Shown in pieces: positions 47,773-55,563 of a DNA stretch of 64,000 bases. Numbering within the stretch: the stretch's first letter is position 1; the number at the start of each line of letters is the position of its first letter. The position numbers were made by a program, and so were the translations under genes. This DNA comes from Bacillota bacterium (lineage in GTDB: Bacteria > Bacillota > Clostridia > Tissierellales > MES13): contig VENA01000040.1 of the NCBI GenBank assembly GCA_009711785.1, forward strand, positions 24,068 to 88,067, read 5' to 3'. The notes under the pieces are model-generated. The model had not been told where the DNA came from and ran no database searches. It saw only the letters and a program-made list of their open reading frames with translations.

Positions 47773-47799
47773 TAATATATGTAAGAAGTCTTTAAATGA
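47773..47799 (-). promoter_or_regulatory. possible sigma-K-like promoter of the GT2 pair
   Basis: On the minus strand CATATATTA (47781-47773) fits CATANNNTA; the expected AC 16 bases upstream is TC (one mismatch). Confidence 0.42.
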
Positions 47800-47804
47800 T
47801 AAAA

Positions 47805-47830
47805 AAAGTTAGGGTTTTAAACCTAACTTT
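47805..47830 (-). terminator. minus-strand terminator inside the divergent region
   Basis: AAAGTTAGG (47805-47813) and CCTAACTTT (47822-47830). On the minus strand the right side is followed by a long T-run; on the plus strand none. No minus-strand gene ends here, so it probably stops the transcript of the 48.2-49.6 kb gene after it has crossed the DUF3343 gene in antisense. Confidence 0.6.
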
Positions 47831-47892
47831 AAGTAACAAAATATATTTTTATTAAATATATTATTATAAAAGAGTAGAAGGGAGAAAAGAAA

Positions 47893-48186
47893 ATGATTAA
47901 TAAAGTTTTTAATAATAGAGAATATTATATAGCTTCTTTTAGTTCTAAAAATCATGCAATACAACTTTTTTATTCTTTAGAGAAAAAGGGGTATGCAATT
48001 TTTCAGTTAGTATCTACTCCTTGTAAAATAAAGGCTGGTTGTAGCTATTCTATAAGATTTGATGAATTAAAACATTTAGATTATCTTAAAAAAGAAGCAA
48101 GTAATTATAAAAGACCTATAGAAAATATATATAAAGTAAGAAAGTTAAGTGGATCACTAGATATTGAAAAAATAGATATCACTTAA
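47893..48186 (+). CDS. DUF3343 (putative Se/S carrier-like) protein
   Basis: A 97-residue DUF3343-family protein. The conserved parts are the N-terminal YYIASFSSKNHAIQLFYSLE and STPCKIKAGCSYSIRF, where two cysteines are suited to sulphur or selenium chemistry. Relatives sit near sulphur/selenium or NifS-type genes; here its neighbours are spore-type genes, so the role is unclear. GGGAG precedes the ATG. Its 3' end overlaps the converging gene by 8 bases. Confidence 0.78.
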   Translation: MINKVFNNREYYIASFSSKNHAIQLFYSLEKKGYAIFQLVSTPCKIKAGCSYSIRFDELKHLDYLKKEASNYKRPIENIYKVRKLSGSLDIEKIDIT

Positions 48187-49636
48187 ATATATTAATTAGC
48201 TTTTTAAATACACTCTCTTTAGAGGTATTCATTTCTTTAATATATTTAATTTCTTTTTTTATATCCTCTAAGCCCTTTAAATTATCTTTATAATTATTTT
48301 CTAAAGATTTTAATTTATCTAGTAATAAACTATTTTTTTCTTCATAGTTATTAAGTAAACTTTCAAGTTGTTCTAGAAACTCATCTAGAGGTTTATTTTT
48401 ATCATTTATATTTGATAAAATGTCATACAATAAATTTTGAATTTCTTCTCTTATAGTATTTAAATTTTTTGAGTTATTTAAAATAGTATTAATATCTGTT
48501 TCAGTTTTTAAATATATAGATTTTAAATATTCATCCTCAAAAATATCCATGTTAGGCTTTTTAATTTCATTAATTTCATTATTTTCATTATTTTCTAAAG
48601 TCTTTTTTTCTAGATTATTAGATCCATTATCTTTAAAGGAATAAAGATTAATAGTATCATTTATTTTTCCATAAACATGGTTTATTTTGCTTTTAATATT
48701 TTCCTTTGAAGAATTAGAAGAATAGTTAAAAAGCTTAAATTCGTTTATTAATACATCCTTTTTATCATCCTCATACCAGTTATAGCCGTTATTAGATGTC
48801 AATAAATTTAATTTATCATTTTGTTTAAAAGCAATTTTAAGAGTATCATCTTTTTGAAATATAATGGGATTTTCTAAATTACCATCTAAACTTGGAAGCT
48901 TATTACTTTTCCATCTATTTTTATTACTACTAATTGAAGGTAATTTTTTATATATAAGTTTATAATTATTGCTTTCTAGACTACACCAAACTGTATGAAT
49001 GTTATCTGTTTTGTCAACAAATAAATAAGGGCTTATATTATTATCTTCAGATTCAGAAAGTTTATGGGGGTAAGGTAACCATTTTTTTAAAAAACTATTA
49101 AAGGAAGTATAATAAATATGTTGAATGCCTTTTATTAAACTTTTATATATTAAATGTATTGAATTCATATTATCAAAATCAACATAAAAAAGAGAGTTAC
49201 CTTCCCAAGAATTAGTACTGACAACCGTGCTTTTATGCCATTTAGTATTATCACCCATTATATGTTCTATAGTTTGAACATTTGGTGTAAGTAAATTACA
49301 GAAATTATAGAATATATGTATATTCTTTTTAATAATTTTTAAAGTTAAATTATTATATTTATTAGATTTTACATTGAGTTTTGTTAATATTTTCTTTTTC
49401 CATTGACCATCCATGTAAATACAATAATATAGTTCTCCTTTTGTATTTAGATATATTAAATGTATTCTATTATTTTTATCAATATCAGTGGAGAAATCTA
49501 TAACTTGTTCATTTGTTAAATTTTCTGTGCTTTTTTCTGATCCTTTAAAATAGTCATAATAAATTTCTTTATCTGATAAATAAAAAACGTAGTTTTCTTT
49601 TTCTGAAGTCTTTATTAATGATTTATAAATAATCAT
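48179..49636 (-). CDS. probable beta-propeller/coiled-coil protein, function unknown
   Basis: A 485-residue protein without signal peptide or membrane segment. Residues 1-310 show repeated short blocks of the type IHLIYxNxxGELYY and IHxVW, about every 45-50 residues, like sialidase/BNR-type propeller blades. Residues about 330-380 are Asn/Glu-rich (ENNENNEINEIKKPN), and 380-485 form a long coiled coil (LEQLESLLNNYEEKNSLLLDKL). ATG 49636 follows AAGGGGGT; a longer frame from 49678 has no such site. Neighbours and promoter style suggest a spore-coat or exosporium role, which is inference. Confidence 0.62.
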   Translation of the reverse strand: MIIYKSLIKTSEKENYVFYLSDKEIYYDYFKGSEKSTENLTNEQVIDFSTDIDKNNRIHLIYLNTKGELYYCIYMDGQWKKKILTKLNVKSNKYNNLTLKIIKKNIHIFYNFCNLLTPNVQTIEHIMGDNTKWHKSTVVSTNSWEGNSLFYVDFDNMNSIHLIYKSLIKGIQHIYYTSFNSFLKKWLPYPHKLSESEDNNISPYLFVDKTDNIHTVWCSLESNNYKLIYKKLPSISSNKNRWKSNKLPSLDGNLENPIIFQKDDTLKIAFKQNDKLNLLTSNNGYNWYEDDKKDVLINEFKLFNYSSNSSKENIKSKINHVYGKINDTINLYSFKDNGSNNLEKKTLENNENNEINEIKKPNMDIFEDEYLKSIYLKTETDINTILNNSKNLNTIREEIQNLLYDILSNINDKNKPLDEFLEQLESLLNNYEEKNSLLLDKLKSLENNYKDNLKGLEDIKKEIKYIKEMNTSKESVFKKLINIFK

Positions 49637-49673
49637 TTTGTACCCCCTTATAAAATAATTTAAAAAATTATGC

Positions 49674-49700
49674 ACCAAAGTTTCTATACTTCATATTATG
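49674..49700 (+). promoter_or_regulatory. possible sigma-K/sigma-E-like promoter
   Basis: AC (49674-49675), 16 bases, then CATATTATG (49692-49700), one mismatch to CATANNNTA. It would serve the cysteine-containing acidic protein gene at 49741. The opposite strand also contains CATAATATG for the divergent gene. Confidence 0.45.
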
Positions 49701-49740
49701 ATACTGTAAAGAAAATTATTATAATGAAGGGGGAAAATTT

Positions 49741-50376
49741 ATGAGTAATGGCTATGATCCAAGTCCTGGCGACCCTATCACTAATCAAGATTTGGGTTAC
49801 ATCACAGAGAACGTATGTATAATAACAGATAAAGTATATGCACATTGTCAGCAAAGAGAGTGTTTTCCTGATATTCAGGTAGACCTTCAAGGTGGAACAT
49901 TTGATGATATAAGATTTAAGCCTGGCTTTATTGTTGATAATCAAGTAACTACAACATCAATAAGCAATAAACCTAATTTTAAAAGAGTACAATTTACAGT
50001 AAGAATACCTTTTGAGGTAACAACAAAGGAAGGTAACGTAATCGAAGGATTTTTACCAGATATACCTAAGGATATAATTCTATTTATTCCTGAAGCAAGG
50101 GATGAATTCTCATTTAGAATAGTGATTGAAACAAGTACAAGTGAACTAAATACTGTAATAACTGATGGAGTAGTAAATTTTGCTATAGGCACATTTATTA
50201 TAGTTAAAGTTGTTGGAAGAGTTCAATTACTAATACCAGCATATGGATTCTGCCCAACACCTCCAGTATGTGAAGACTTTAGCCCAGATGGAGATGTTTG
50301 TGACGACTTTGAATATGCTGATTTCCCAGAGTTTTTCCCTAAGCAATTTGAAGATATCGATTGGGATGATATGTAA
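49741..50376 (+). CDS. acidic cysteine-containing protein, probable spore-surface component
   Basis: A 211-residue protein with no signal peptide. Six cysteines in two clusters: three near the N terminus (NVCIITDKVYAHCQQRECF) and three near the C terminus (GFCPTPPVCEDFSPDGDVC), flanking a beta-rich middle (about 55-165). The C-terminal 30 residues are strongly acidic and Phe-rich (FEYADFPEFFPKQFEDIDW). Such a layout suits a disulphide- or crosslink-stabilised coat protein, but I do not recognise the family with certainty. GAAGGGGGA precedes the ATG; sigma-K-like promoter upstream. Confidence 0.65.
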   Translation: MSNGYDPSPGDPITNQDLGYITENVCIITDKVYAHCQQRECFPDIQVDLQGGTFDDIRFKPGFIVDNQVTTTSISNKPNFKRVQFTVRIPFEVTTKEGNVIEGFLPDIPKDIILFIPEARDEFSFRIVIETSTSELNTVITDGVVNFAIGTFIIVKVVGRVQLLIPAYGFCPTPPVCEDFSPDGDVCDDFEYADFPEFFPKQFEDIDWDDM

Positions 50377-50378
50377 AA

Positions 50379-50415
50379 TCAAAAAAAGAGATGGCAATTA
50401 TGCCACTCTTTTTTA
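50379..50415. terminator. bidirectional terminator
   Basis: AAAAAAGAG-TGGCA and TGCCA-CTCTTTTTT with one unpaired base, loop ATTA, lying between converging genes. Confidence 0.87.
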
Positions 50416-51252
50416 TTTTTTGATAAATAATTCTGTATATTGACTGCCTACTATACCAATTCCTATATGAGTAAAGCTTGGATTTAAAATATTAGCTCTA
50501 TGGCCATCGGATTCCATAAAACCGTTATGGGCTCTATATACACTGTATGTCCAACCTATATTTTCACCATAGGAAAAATAATTAATCCCTTCTTTTCTTA
50601 GTAATGTTGAAGTCTTTCCAAAGTTTGGTGATACATGGGAAAAATAATTATTATCATGCATATCTTGTGATTTAATTTCAGCAATTTTGAAAAGAGTTTT
50701 ATCTAAAATAAGGGGATTTAGTCCTCTTTTTTCTCTTTCTTCATTGATTAAATTAAATAATATTTTCTCTTTGTCTGATATATCAAAATTATCATCAGTT
50801 ATTTTAGTAGTAGGATCAGTTACTTTAGTTGTGTCTTTTGTATTTTTTATAACTGCAGAATTGTTATTATTAGTATTATTATTTATGGTAACAATATTTG
50901 AAGTATTAAAACTTTTAGTATTATTAATTACAGTTCCATAGGAAGAAGGATTATAATTATTTGTAGTAATTGTAACTTCATTACTTCTATTATTGCTTTT
51001 ATCCTTAGTGTTTTCTACAGAGGAAGTATCTTCATTTATTGCAGTATCTTTATTTATTTCAGTGTCTTTTTTAGTAATTGTGTTTTCACTTTGTTTAATG
51101 TCTGTGTTTTTTGTTTCATAGGAATTAATAGTGTAACCATAAGGTTTATAGTAACTAGAATTATCTACAACTAAGTTTGCGCAGTATGAAGAAGAAGTGG
51201 CAAAAAGTATTAAAATGATAATTAAAATAGAAACTATTTTTTTATTTAACAA
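50413..51252 (-). CDS. secreted CAP (SCP/PR1)-domain protein
   Basis: A 279-residue secreted protein. Signal peptide at residues 1-25 (IVSILIIILILFATSSSYCA), then a low-complexity Thr/Asn/Ser linker (about 30-150, rich in KDTxINxDT and NNT runs), and a C-terminal CAP domain (about 155-279) with LINEEREKRGLNPL, SQDMHDNNYFSHVSP and GENIGWTY motifs. Relatives are YkwD/SafA-associated or spore-linked proteins. It starts with GGAGATGA upstream of the ATG on the minus strand. It may act in the spore envelope or the medium. Confidence 0.87.
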   Translation of the reverse strand: MLNKKIVSILIIILILFATSSSYCANLVVDNSSYYKPYGYTINSYETKNTDIKQSENTITKKDTEINKDTAINEDTSSVENTKDKSNNRSNEVTITTNNYNPSSYGTVINNTKSFNTSNIVTINNNTNNNNSAVIKNTKDTTKVTDPTTKITDDNFDISDKEKILFNLINEEREKRGLNPLILDKTLFKIAEIKSQDMHDNNYFSHVSPNFGKTSTLLRKEGINYFSYGENIGWTYSVYRAHNGFMESDGHRANILNPSFTHIGIGIVGSQYTELFIKK

Positions 51253-51384
51253 TTTATCATCTCCTTAATTTTATACTATATACATAATAACACAAGTATG
51301 AGAGTTTCTAACATGTAATTTATACCTTGTAAAAAAATAGAATTAAATATTATTTTTTTGTAATGAAATAAAATCCATTGAATG

Positions 51385-51431
51385 TTGACAAAATTACTTG
51401 GGTATATTATACTTAACTCATAATTCCAAGT
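51385..51431 (+). promoter_or_regulatory. iscR promoter with inverted repeat
   Basis: TTGACA (51385-51390), 17 bases, TATACT (51408-51413). AATTACTTGG (ending 51401) and CCAAGTGAAT (from 51426) form an imperfect inverted repeat that surrounds the -10; a possible IscR autoregulation site. Confidence 0.72.
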
Positions 51432-51463
51432 GAATCAGTAGGGATTTAAAAAGAGGTGATTAA

Positions 51464-51883
51464 ATGAGACTATCTACAAAGGGAAGATACGGACTTAAGG
51501 CAATGTTTGAATTAGCCCTACATTCTGGTGAAGGTCCGATTCCATTAAAGGATATAGCAGAAAGTCAAAATATATCTGAACATTATTTAGAGCAATTAGT
51601 TGCTACTTTGAGAAGAGCAGGATATGTAAATAGTGTAAGGGGTGCACAGGGTGGCTATCTTTTATCTAAAGCAGCTAAAAATATTACAGTTGGAGATGTT
51701 ATTAGATGTCTAGAAGGACAAATTGCTCCAGCAGAGTGCGTTATGGAAGATGCAGCTGATTGTAATAGAGAAAGTTATTGTGTAACACAAACCGTATGGA
51801 AAAAAATTAGAGATAGTGTAAATGAAGTGATAGATAACACTACCTTACAGGATATGGTTGATGATCATATTAAAAACCATTAA
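51464..51883 (+). CDS. iscR: Rrf2-family regulator IscR
   Basis: A 139-residue Rrf2 winged-helix regulator. The N-terminal HTH (MRLSTKGRYGLKAMFELAL, ISEHYLEQLVATLRRAGYV) is followed by the cysteine loop CLEGQIAPAECVMEDAADC and a nearby further Cys, which can ligate Fe-S. Position before iscS-iscU supports IscR; the CymR-type cysteine regulator is the alternative but lacks this Cys cluster. The operon has a strong sigma-A-type promoter with a possible operator. Confidence 0.87.
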   Translation: MRLSTKGRYGLKAMFELALHSGEGPIPLKDIAESQNISEHYLEQLVATLRRAGYVNSVRGAQGGYLLSKAAKNITVGDVIRCLEGQIAPAECVMEDAADCNRESYCVTQTVWKKIRDSVNEVIDNTTLQDMVDDHIKNH

Positions 51884-51922
51884 GAATTAGATATTATTAT
51901 ATCTAAGTTAGGAGGAGAATAT

Positions 51923-53101
51923 ATGAATAAAAACATTTATATGGATAATGCAGCAACAACTCCAATGAAAAAAGAAGTATTAGATGCTATGATACCTTAT
52001 TATACAGAAAAGTTTGGTAATCCTTCAAGTATATATGCTCAAGGAAGAGAAGCTAAAAAAGCACTAGATGAATCTAGAGATAAAGTTGCTAGAATACTAG
52101 GAGCAACAGATAAGGAAATATTTTTTACAAGTGGTGGCTCAGAAAGTGATAATTGGGCTATAAAGGGAGCTTGTTATGCTAATAAGAATAAAGGTAATCA
52201 TATAATAACAACGAAAATAGAACATCATGCTGTATTACATGCATGTGAATACTTAGAAAGAAATGGTTTCGATGTAACATATTTAGATGTTGATGAATAC
52301 GGAATGATAGATATAGATGATTTAAAAAATGCAATAACTGATAAGACAATATTAATTACAATTATGTTTGCAAACAATGAAGTTGGTACAATACAACCTA
52401 TAAAAGAAATAGGAAAAATAGCTAAAGATAACGATATTTTATTCCATACAGATGCAGTCCAAGCCGTAGGTAATATTAGGATAGATGTAGAAGAATTAAA
52501 TATAGATTTATTATCATTATCAGCTCATAAATTCTATGGCCCTAAGGGAATAGGAGCTTTATATATTAAAAAGGGAACAAAAATACATCCTTATATACAT
52601 GGAGGAGCTCAAGAAAGAAATAAAAGAGCAGGTACAGAAAATGTAGCATCTGTTGTTGGGCTTACGAAGGCTTTAGAACTAGCCTATGAAAATCTAGATG
52701 AACATAATAATAAACTTAAAAGATTAAGAGACAAATTAATAAATGATATAACTAAAAATATAAGTCACACAAAACTTAATGGCCATCCAGAAAAGAGATT
52801 GCCAGGAAATGTTAATATTTCTATGAAGTATATAGAAGGGGAGAGTTTATTATTAAGTCTTGACATGGTTAATATAGCGGCTTCTAGTGGTTCAGCCTGT
52901 ACATCAGGATCCTTAGATCCTTCCCATGTATTACTAGCTATGGGATTATCCCATGGAGTTGCCCATGGAAGTTTAAGACTTAGTTTAGGTGATTTTAATA
53001 CAGAAGAAGAAGTTGATTATGTAGTGGAAAACTTAATAGACATAGTAGCTAGATTAAGAAAGATGTCGCCACTATTTGAGAATGTAAAGGAGGAAGAATA
53101 G
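51923..53101 (+). CDS. iscS: cysteine desulfurase
   Basis: A 392-residue PLP enzyme (NifS/IscS family) that supplies sulphur for Fe-S clusters and tRNA thiolation. PLP Lys is in SAHKFYGPKG and the catalytic Cys in SSGSACTSGSLDPSH. GGAGGAGAA precedes the ATG. Followed directly by iscU (1-base gap between stop and start) and, after a terminator, by mnmA, a sulphur consumer. Confidence 0.95.
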   Translation: MNKNIYMDNAATTPMKKEVLDAMIPYYTEKFGNPSSIYAQGREAKKALDESRDKVARILGATDKEIFFTSGGSESDNWAIKGACYANKNKGNHIITTKIEHHAVLHACEYLERNGFDVTYLDVDEYGMIDIDDLKNAITDKTILITIMFANNEVGTIQPIKEIGKIAKDNDILFHTDAVQAVGNIRIDVEELNIDLLSLSAHKFYGPKGIGALYIKKGTKIHPYIHGGAQERNKRAGTENVASVVGLTKALELAYENLDEHNNKLKRLRDKLINDITKNISHTKLNGHPEKRLPGNVNISMKYIEGESLLLSLDMVNIAASSGSACTSGSLDPSHVLLAMGLSHGVAHGSLRLSLGDFNTEEEVDYVVENLIDIVARLRKMSPLFENVKEEE

Positions 53102-53521
53102 ATGTATACAGAAAAAGTAATGGAGCATTTTAGAAATCCTAGAAATGTAGGAGAAATAGAAGATGCAGATGGTGTAGGGGAAGTTGGTAATGCTAAATGT
53201 GGAGATATAATGAAGATTTATTTAAAGATAGAAAATGGCATAATTAAGGATGTTAAGTTTAAAACATTTGGCTGTGGTTCAGCTATAGCTTCATCAAGTA
53301 TGGCTACAGAATTAATTAAAGGAAAGAGTATAGAAGAAGCTATGGAATTAACAAATAAAGCAGTTGCTGAAGCTTTAGACGGACTACCTGCTGTAAAGAT
53401 GCATTGTTCAGTTTTAGCAGAGCAAGCAGTTAAATCTGCACTATTAGATTATTCTAAAAAGAATAATATAGTAATTGAAGGCTTAGAAGATTTTAACCCT
53501 GATGAGGATCATCATCATTAA
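53102..53521 (+). CDS. iscU: Fe-S scaffold protein IscU/NifU
   Basis: A 139-residue scaffold for Fe-S cluster assembly. Three conserved Cys: GNAKCGDIMKIY, FKTFGCGSAIASS and MHCSVLAEQAV. The C-terminal tail (EDFNPDEDHHH) is short, acidic and ends with three His, which is common in NifU-like proteins of Clostridia. It follows iscS directly and would accept its sulphur. Confidence 0.94.
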   Translation: MYTEKVMEHFRNPRNVGEIEDADGVGEVGNAKCGDIMKIYLKIENGIIKDVKFKTFGCGSAIASSSMATELIKGKSIEEAMELTNKAVAEALDGLPAVKMHCSVLAEQAVKSALLDYSKKNNIVIEGLEDFNPDEDHHH

Positions 53522-53548
53522 GCTACTGTTTTTTCAGTAGCTTTTTTA
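53520..53548 (+). terminator. terminator after iscU
   Basis: AAGCTACTG and CAGTAGCTT arms around TTTTTT, followed by TTTT. It lies between iscU and mnmA. Confidence 0.9.
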
Positions 53549-53628
53549 ATGGCGAAAAATTTAAATAATTTTGTATAATAATGACCAAAAAACAATATCA
53601 TAATTATAAGAAAGTTAGAGGTGAAAAC

Positions 53629-54720
53629 ATGGATAAAAATAAAGTAGTTATAGGAATGAGCGGCGGAGTAGATTCATCAGTTGCAGCTTATGTACTTAAA
53701 AGTAAGGGATATGATGTAATTGGTGTAACAATGAAGTTATGGCAAGAGGATAATGATATAGAAGAACGTGAAAATGGATGTTGTTCATTATCAGCAGTTG
53801 AAGATGCTAGAAGAGTTGCTAATAAGCTAGATATTCCTTTTTATGTTATGAATTTTAAAGACATTTTTAAAGAAAAAGTAGTAGATTATTTTTTAGATGA
53901 GTATGGAAAGGGAAGAACCCCTAATCCATGTATTGCTTGTAATAGATATGTTAAGTTTGAAGAACTTCTAAGAAGGGCAAAATCTTTAGGAGCATATTAC
54001 GTTGCAACAGGACACTACGCTAAAATTACATATGATGAAAATAAAGAAAGGTATTTATTAAAAAAGGCTGAAACAGTTGCTAAAGATCAAACTTATGCCC
54101 TTTATAATTTAACACAAGATCAACTTAAACATACTTTAATGCCTTTAGGCGATTATAATGATAAAGAAGAAGTAAGAAAAATAGCAAGAAAATTAGATTT
54201 AGTGGTTGCAGATAAAAAGGAAAGCCAAGAAATATGTTTTGTTGAAGATGATGATTATAGTAGATTTATAAAAGAAAACGCAGATTATAAAATTAACCCT
54301 GGATATTTCACAGACACAAAGGGAAATATATTAGGTAAGCATAAAGGTATTACCCATTACACTATAGGGCAAAGAAGAGGTTTAGGTTTAGCTTTAGGAA
54401 AGCCTGTTTATGTTGTTGATATAGATGCTAAAAATAACCAAGTTATAGTAGGAGATAATGAAGAAGTATTTGGTAAAGAATTATATGCAGAAGATATAAA
54501 TATGATATCTATTGAAAATATTGAAAAACCTTTAAAGGTGAAAGCAAAAATAAGATATAATTCATATGAACAGCCTGCTACTATTTATCCTATAGATAAA
54601 GATAAAGTAAAGGTAGTATTTGATAAACCAGTAAGGGCAATTACTTCAGGACAGGCAGTTGTTTTTTATGATGGTGATAATCTAGTTGGAGGCGGAACTA
54701 TCCAAAGGATAAATAAATAA
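53629..54720 (+). CDS. mnmA: tRNA-specific 2-thiouridylase MnmA
   Basis: A 363-residue enzyme making 2-thiouridine at position 34 of tRNA(Lys/Glu/Gln). PP-loop GMSGGVDSS, catalytic Cys in [12 protein letters not shown] and second Cys in [11 protein letters not shown] are intact. ATG 53629 follows AGAGGTG; an in-frame ATG at 53581 would add 16 residues beginning soon after the terminator and has no ribosome binding site. It is next to iscS, the sulphur donor. Confidence 0.95.
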   Translation: MDKNKVVIGMSGGVDSSVAAYVLKSKGYDVIGVTMKLWQEDNDIEERENGCCSLSAVEDARRVANKLDIPFYVMNFKDIFKEKVVDYFLDEYGKGRTPNPCIACNRYVKFEELLRRAKSLGAYYVATGHYAKITYDENKERYLLKKAETVAKDQTYALYNLTQDQLKHTLMPLGDYNDKEEVRKIARKLDLVVADKKESQEICFVEDDDYSRFIKENADYKINPGYFTDTKGNILGKHKGITHYTIGQRRGLGLALGKPVYVVDIDAKNNQVIVGDNEEVFGKELYAEDINMISIENIEKPLKVKAKIRYNSYEQPATIYPIDKDKVKVVFDKPVRAITSGQAVVFYDGDNLVGGGTIQRINK

Positions 54721-54776
54721 TATTATTTAGATGAGTAATAATAATATTATTACTACATTTAAAGAGAGGTTTTTTT

Positions 54777-55307
54777 ATGAAAAAAGCAAGCCGTCTTTTA
54801 GATTTATACGTACTCAGTAAAAAAACTGGAGAAAAAATAGCTTCTATTAAAGAAGTTATTTATTCAAAACATAAACAAAGAATTCTAGGTTTTATTGTTA
54901 AGGAAAATAATATATTTAAAGGAAATAAAATAATTAGATTTAAAAACATAAAAGCCTTTGGCGATGTATTAATGGTTAAAGATGAAAAGTCTATTGAAAA
55001 AACAGAGTCTATTCCAGAGATATTTAATATAATAAAAGAAGGAAATAATGTTATAGGCGAAGAAGTATTATGTGAAGATGGAGAATCTTTAGGATATATT
55101 AAAGACATTATTTATGAAGAAAAAAAGGGTAAAATCCTAGCATTTTTATTGACAGATGGAGTAATACAAGATGTAATAGATGGTAGAAATATATTACCAA
55201 ATATTAATGGAATTAAATTTTTAGATAAATCTTTAGTTATAGACAAGAAAATCAAGGATGATTTCACTAAAAATAAGGAAGAATTCAAAAAACTACTAGA
55301 ATTATAA
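54777..55307 (+). CDS. double PRC-barrel protein
   Basis: A 176-residue protein with two PRC-barrel repeats: residues about 8-80 (ASIKEVIYSKHKQRILGFIV) and about 92-170 (LGYIKDIIYEEKKGKILAFLLTDG). PRC-barrels often bind other proteins or RNA, but I cannot say what this one does. GAGAGG precedes the ATG. The YtxH-like gene lies just after, so they may be a pair. Confidence 0.75.
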   Translation: MKKASRLLDLYVLSKKTGEKIASIKEVIYSKHKQRILGFIVKENNIFKGNKIIRFKNIKAFGDVLMVKDEKSIEKTESIPEIFNIIKEGNNVIGEEVLCEDGESLGYIKDIIYEEKKGKILAFLLTDGVIQDVIDGRNILPNINGIKFLDKSLVIDKKIKDDFTKNKEEFKKLLEL

Positions 55308-55359
55308 TAAATAATTGAAGCAAACTATATATAAACCTAGGAAAAGAGGTGTATATATA

Positions 55360-55521
55360 GTGAGAGGTAAATTTGTGAGTGGTGTTGTTACAGGAACACT
55401 TTTAGGAGTAAGTGCAGGTATGTACGCTTCAACAAAAATGTCTCCAAGACAGAGAAGAAAATTAATGAAAAAAAGCAGAAAAATGTTTTTAAATATGGTT
55501 GATAATATGGATTTGTTTTAA
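55360..55521 (+). CDS. small YtxH-like protein
   Basis: A 53-residue protein: an N-terminal hydrophobic stretch (FVSGVVTGTLLGVSAGMYAS) followed by a basic tail (MSPRQRRKLMKKSRKM) and an acidic end. It resembles YtxH-type proteins that anchor in the membrane. GTG 55360 is preceded by AAAAGAGGTG; a TTG at 55315 would add a basic head but has no ribosome binding site. A terminator follows. Confidence 0.7.
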   Translation: MRGKFVSGVVTGTLLGVSAGMYASTKMSPRQRRKLMKKSRKMFLNMVDNMDLF

Positions 55522-55522
55522 T

Positions 55523-55545
55523 AAAGGCAGCTAAGCTGCCTTTTA
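55523..55545 (+). terminator. terminator after the YtxH-like gene
   Basis: AAGGCAGCT and AGCTGCCTT arms with a tiny loop, followed by TT; short T-run but strong stem. Confidence 0.72.
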
Positions 55546-55563
55546 GATTTAAGGGGGAGTATT

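Noticed and set aside
54735..54754. AT-only palindrome after mnmA as terminator
   Set aside because: Arms consist almost only of A and T with no T-tract behind; too weak to call.
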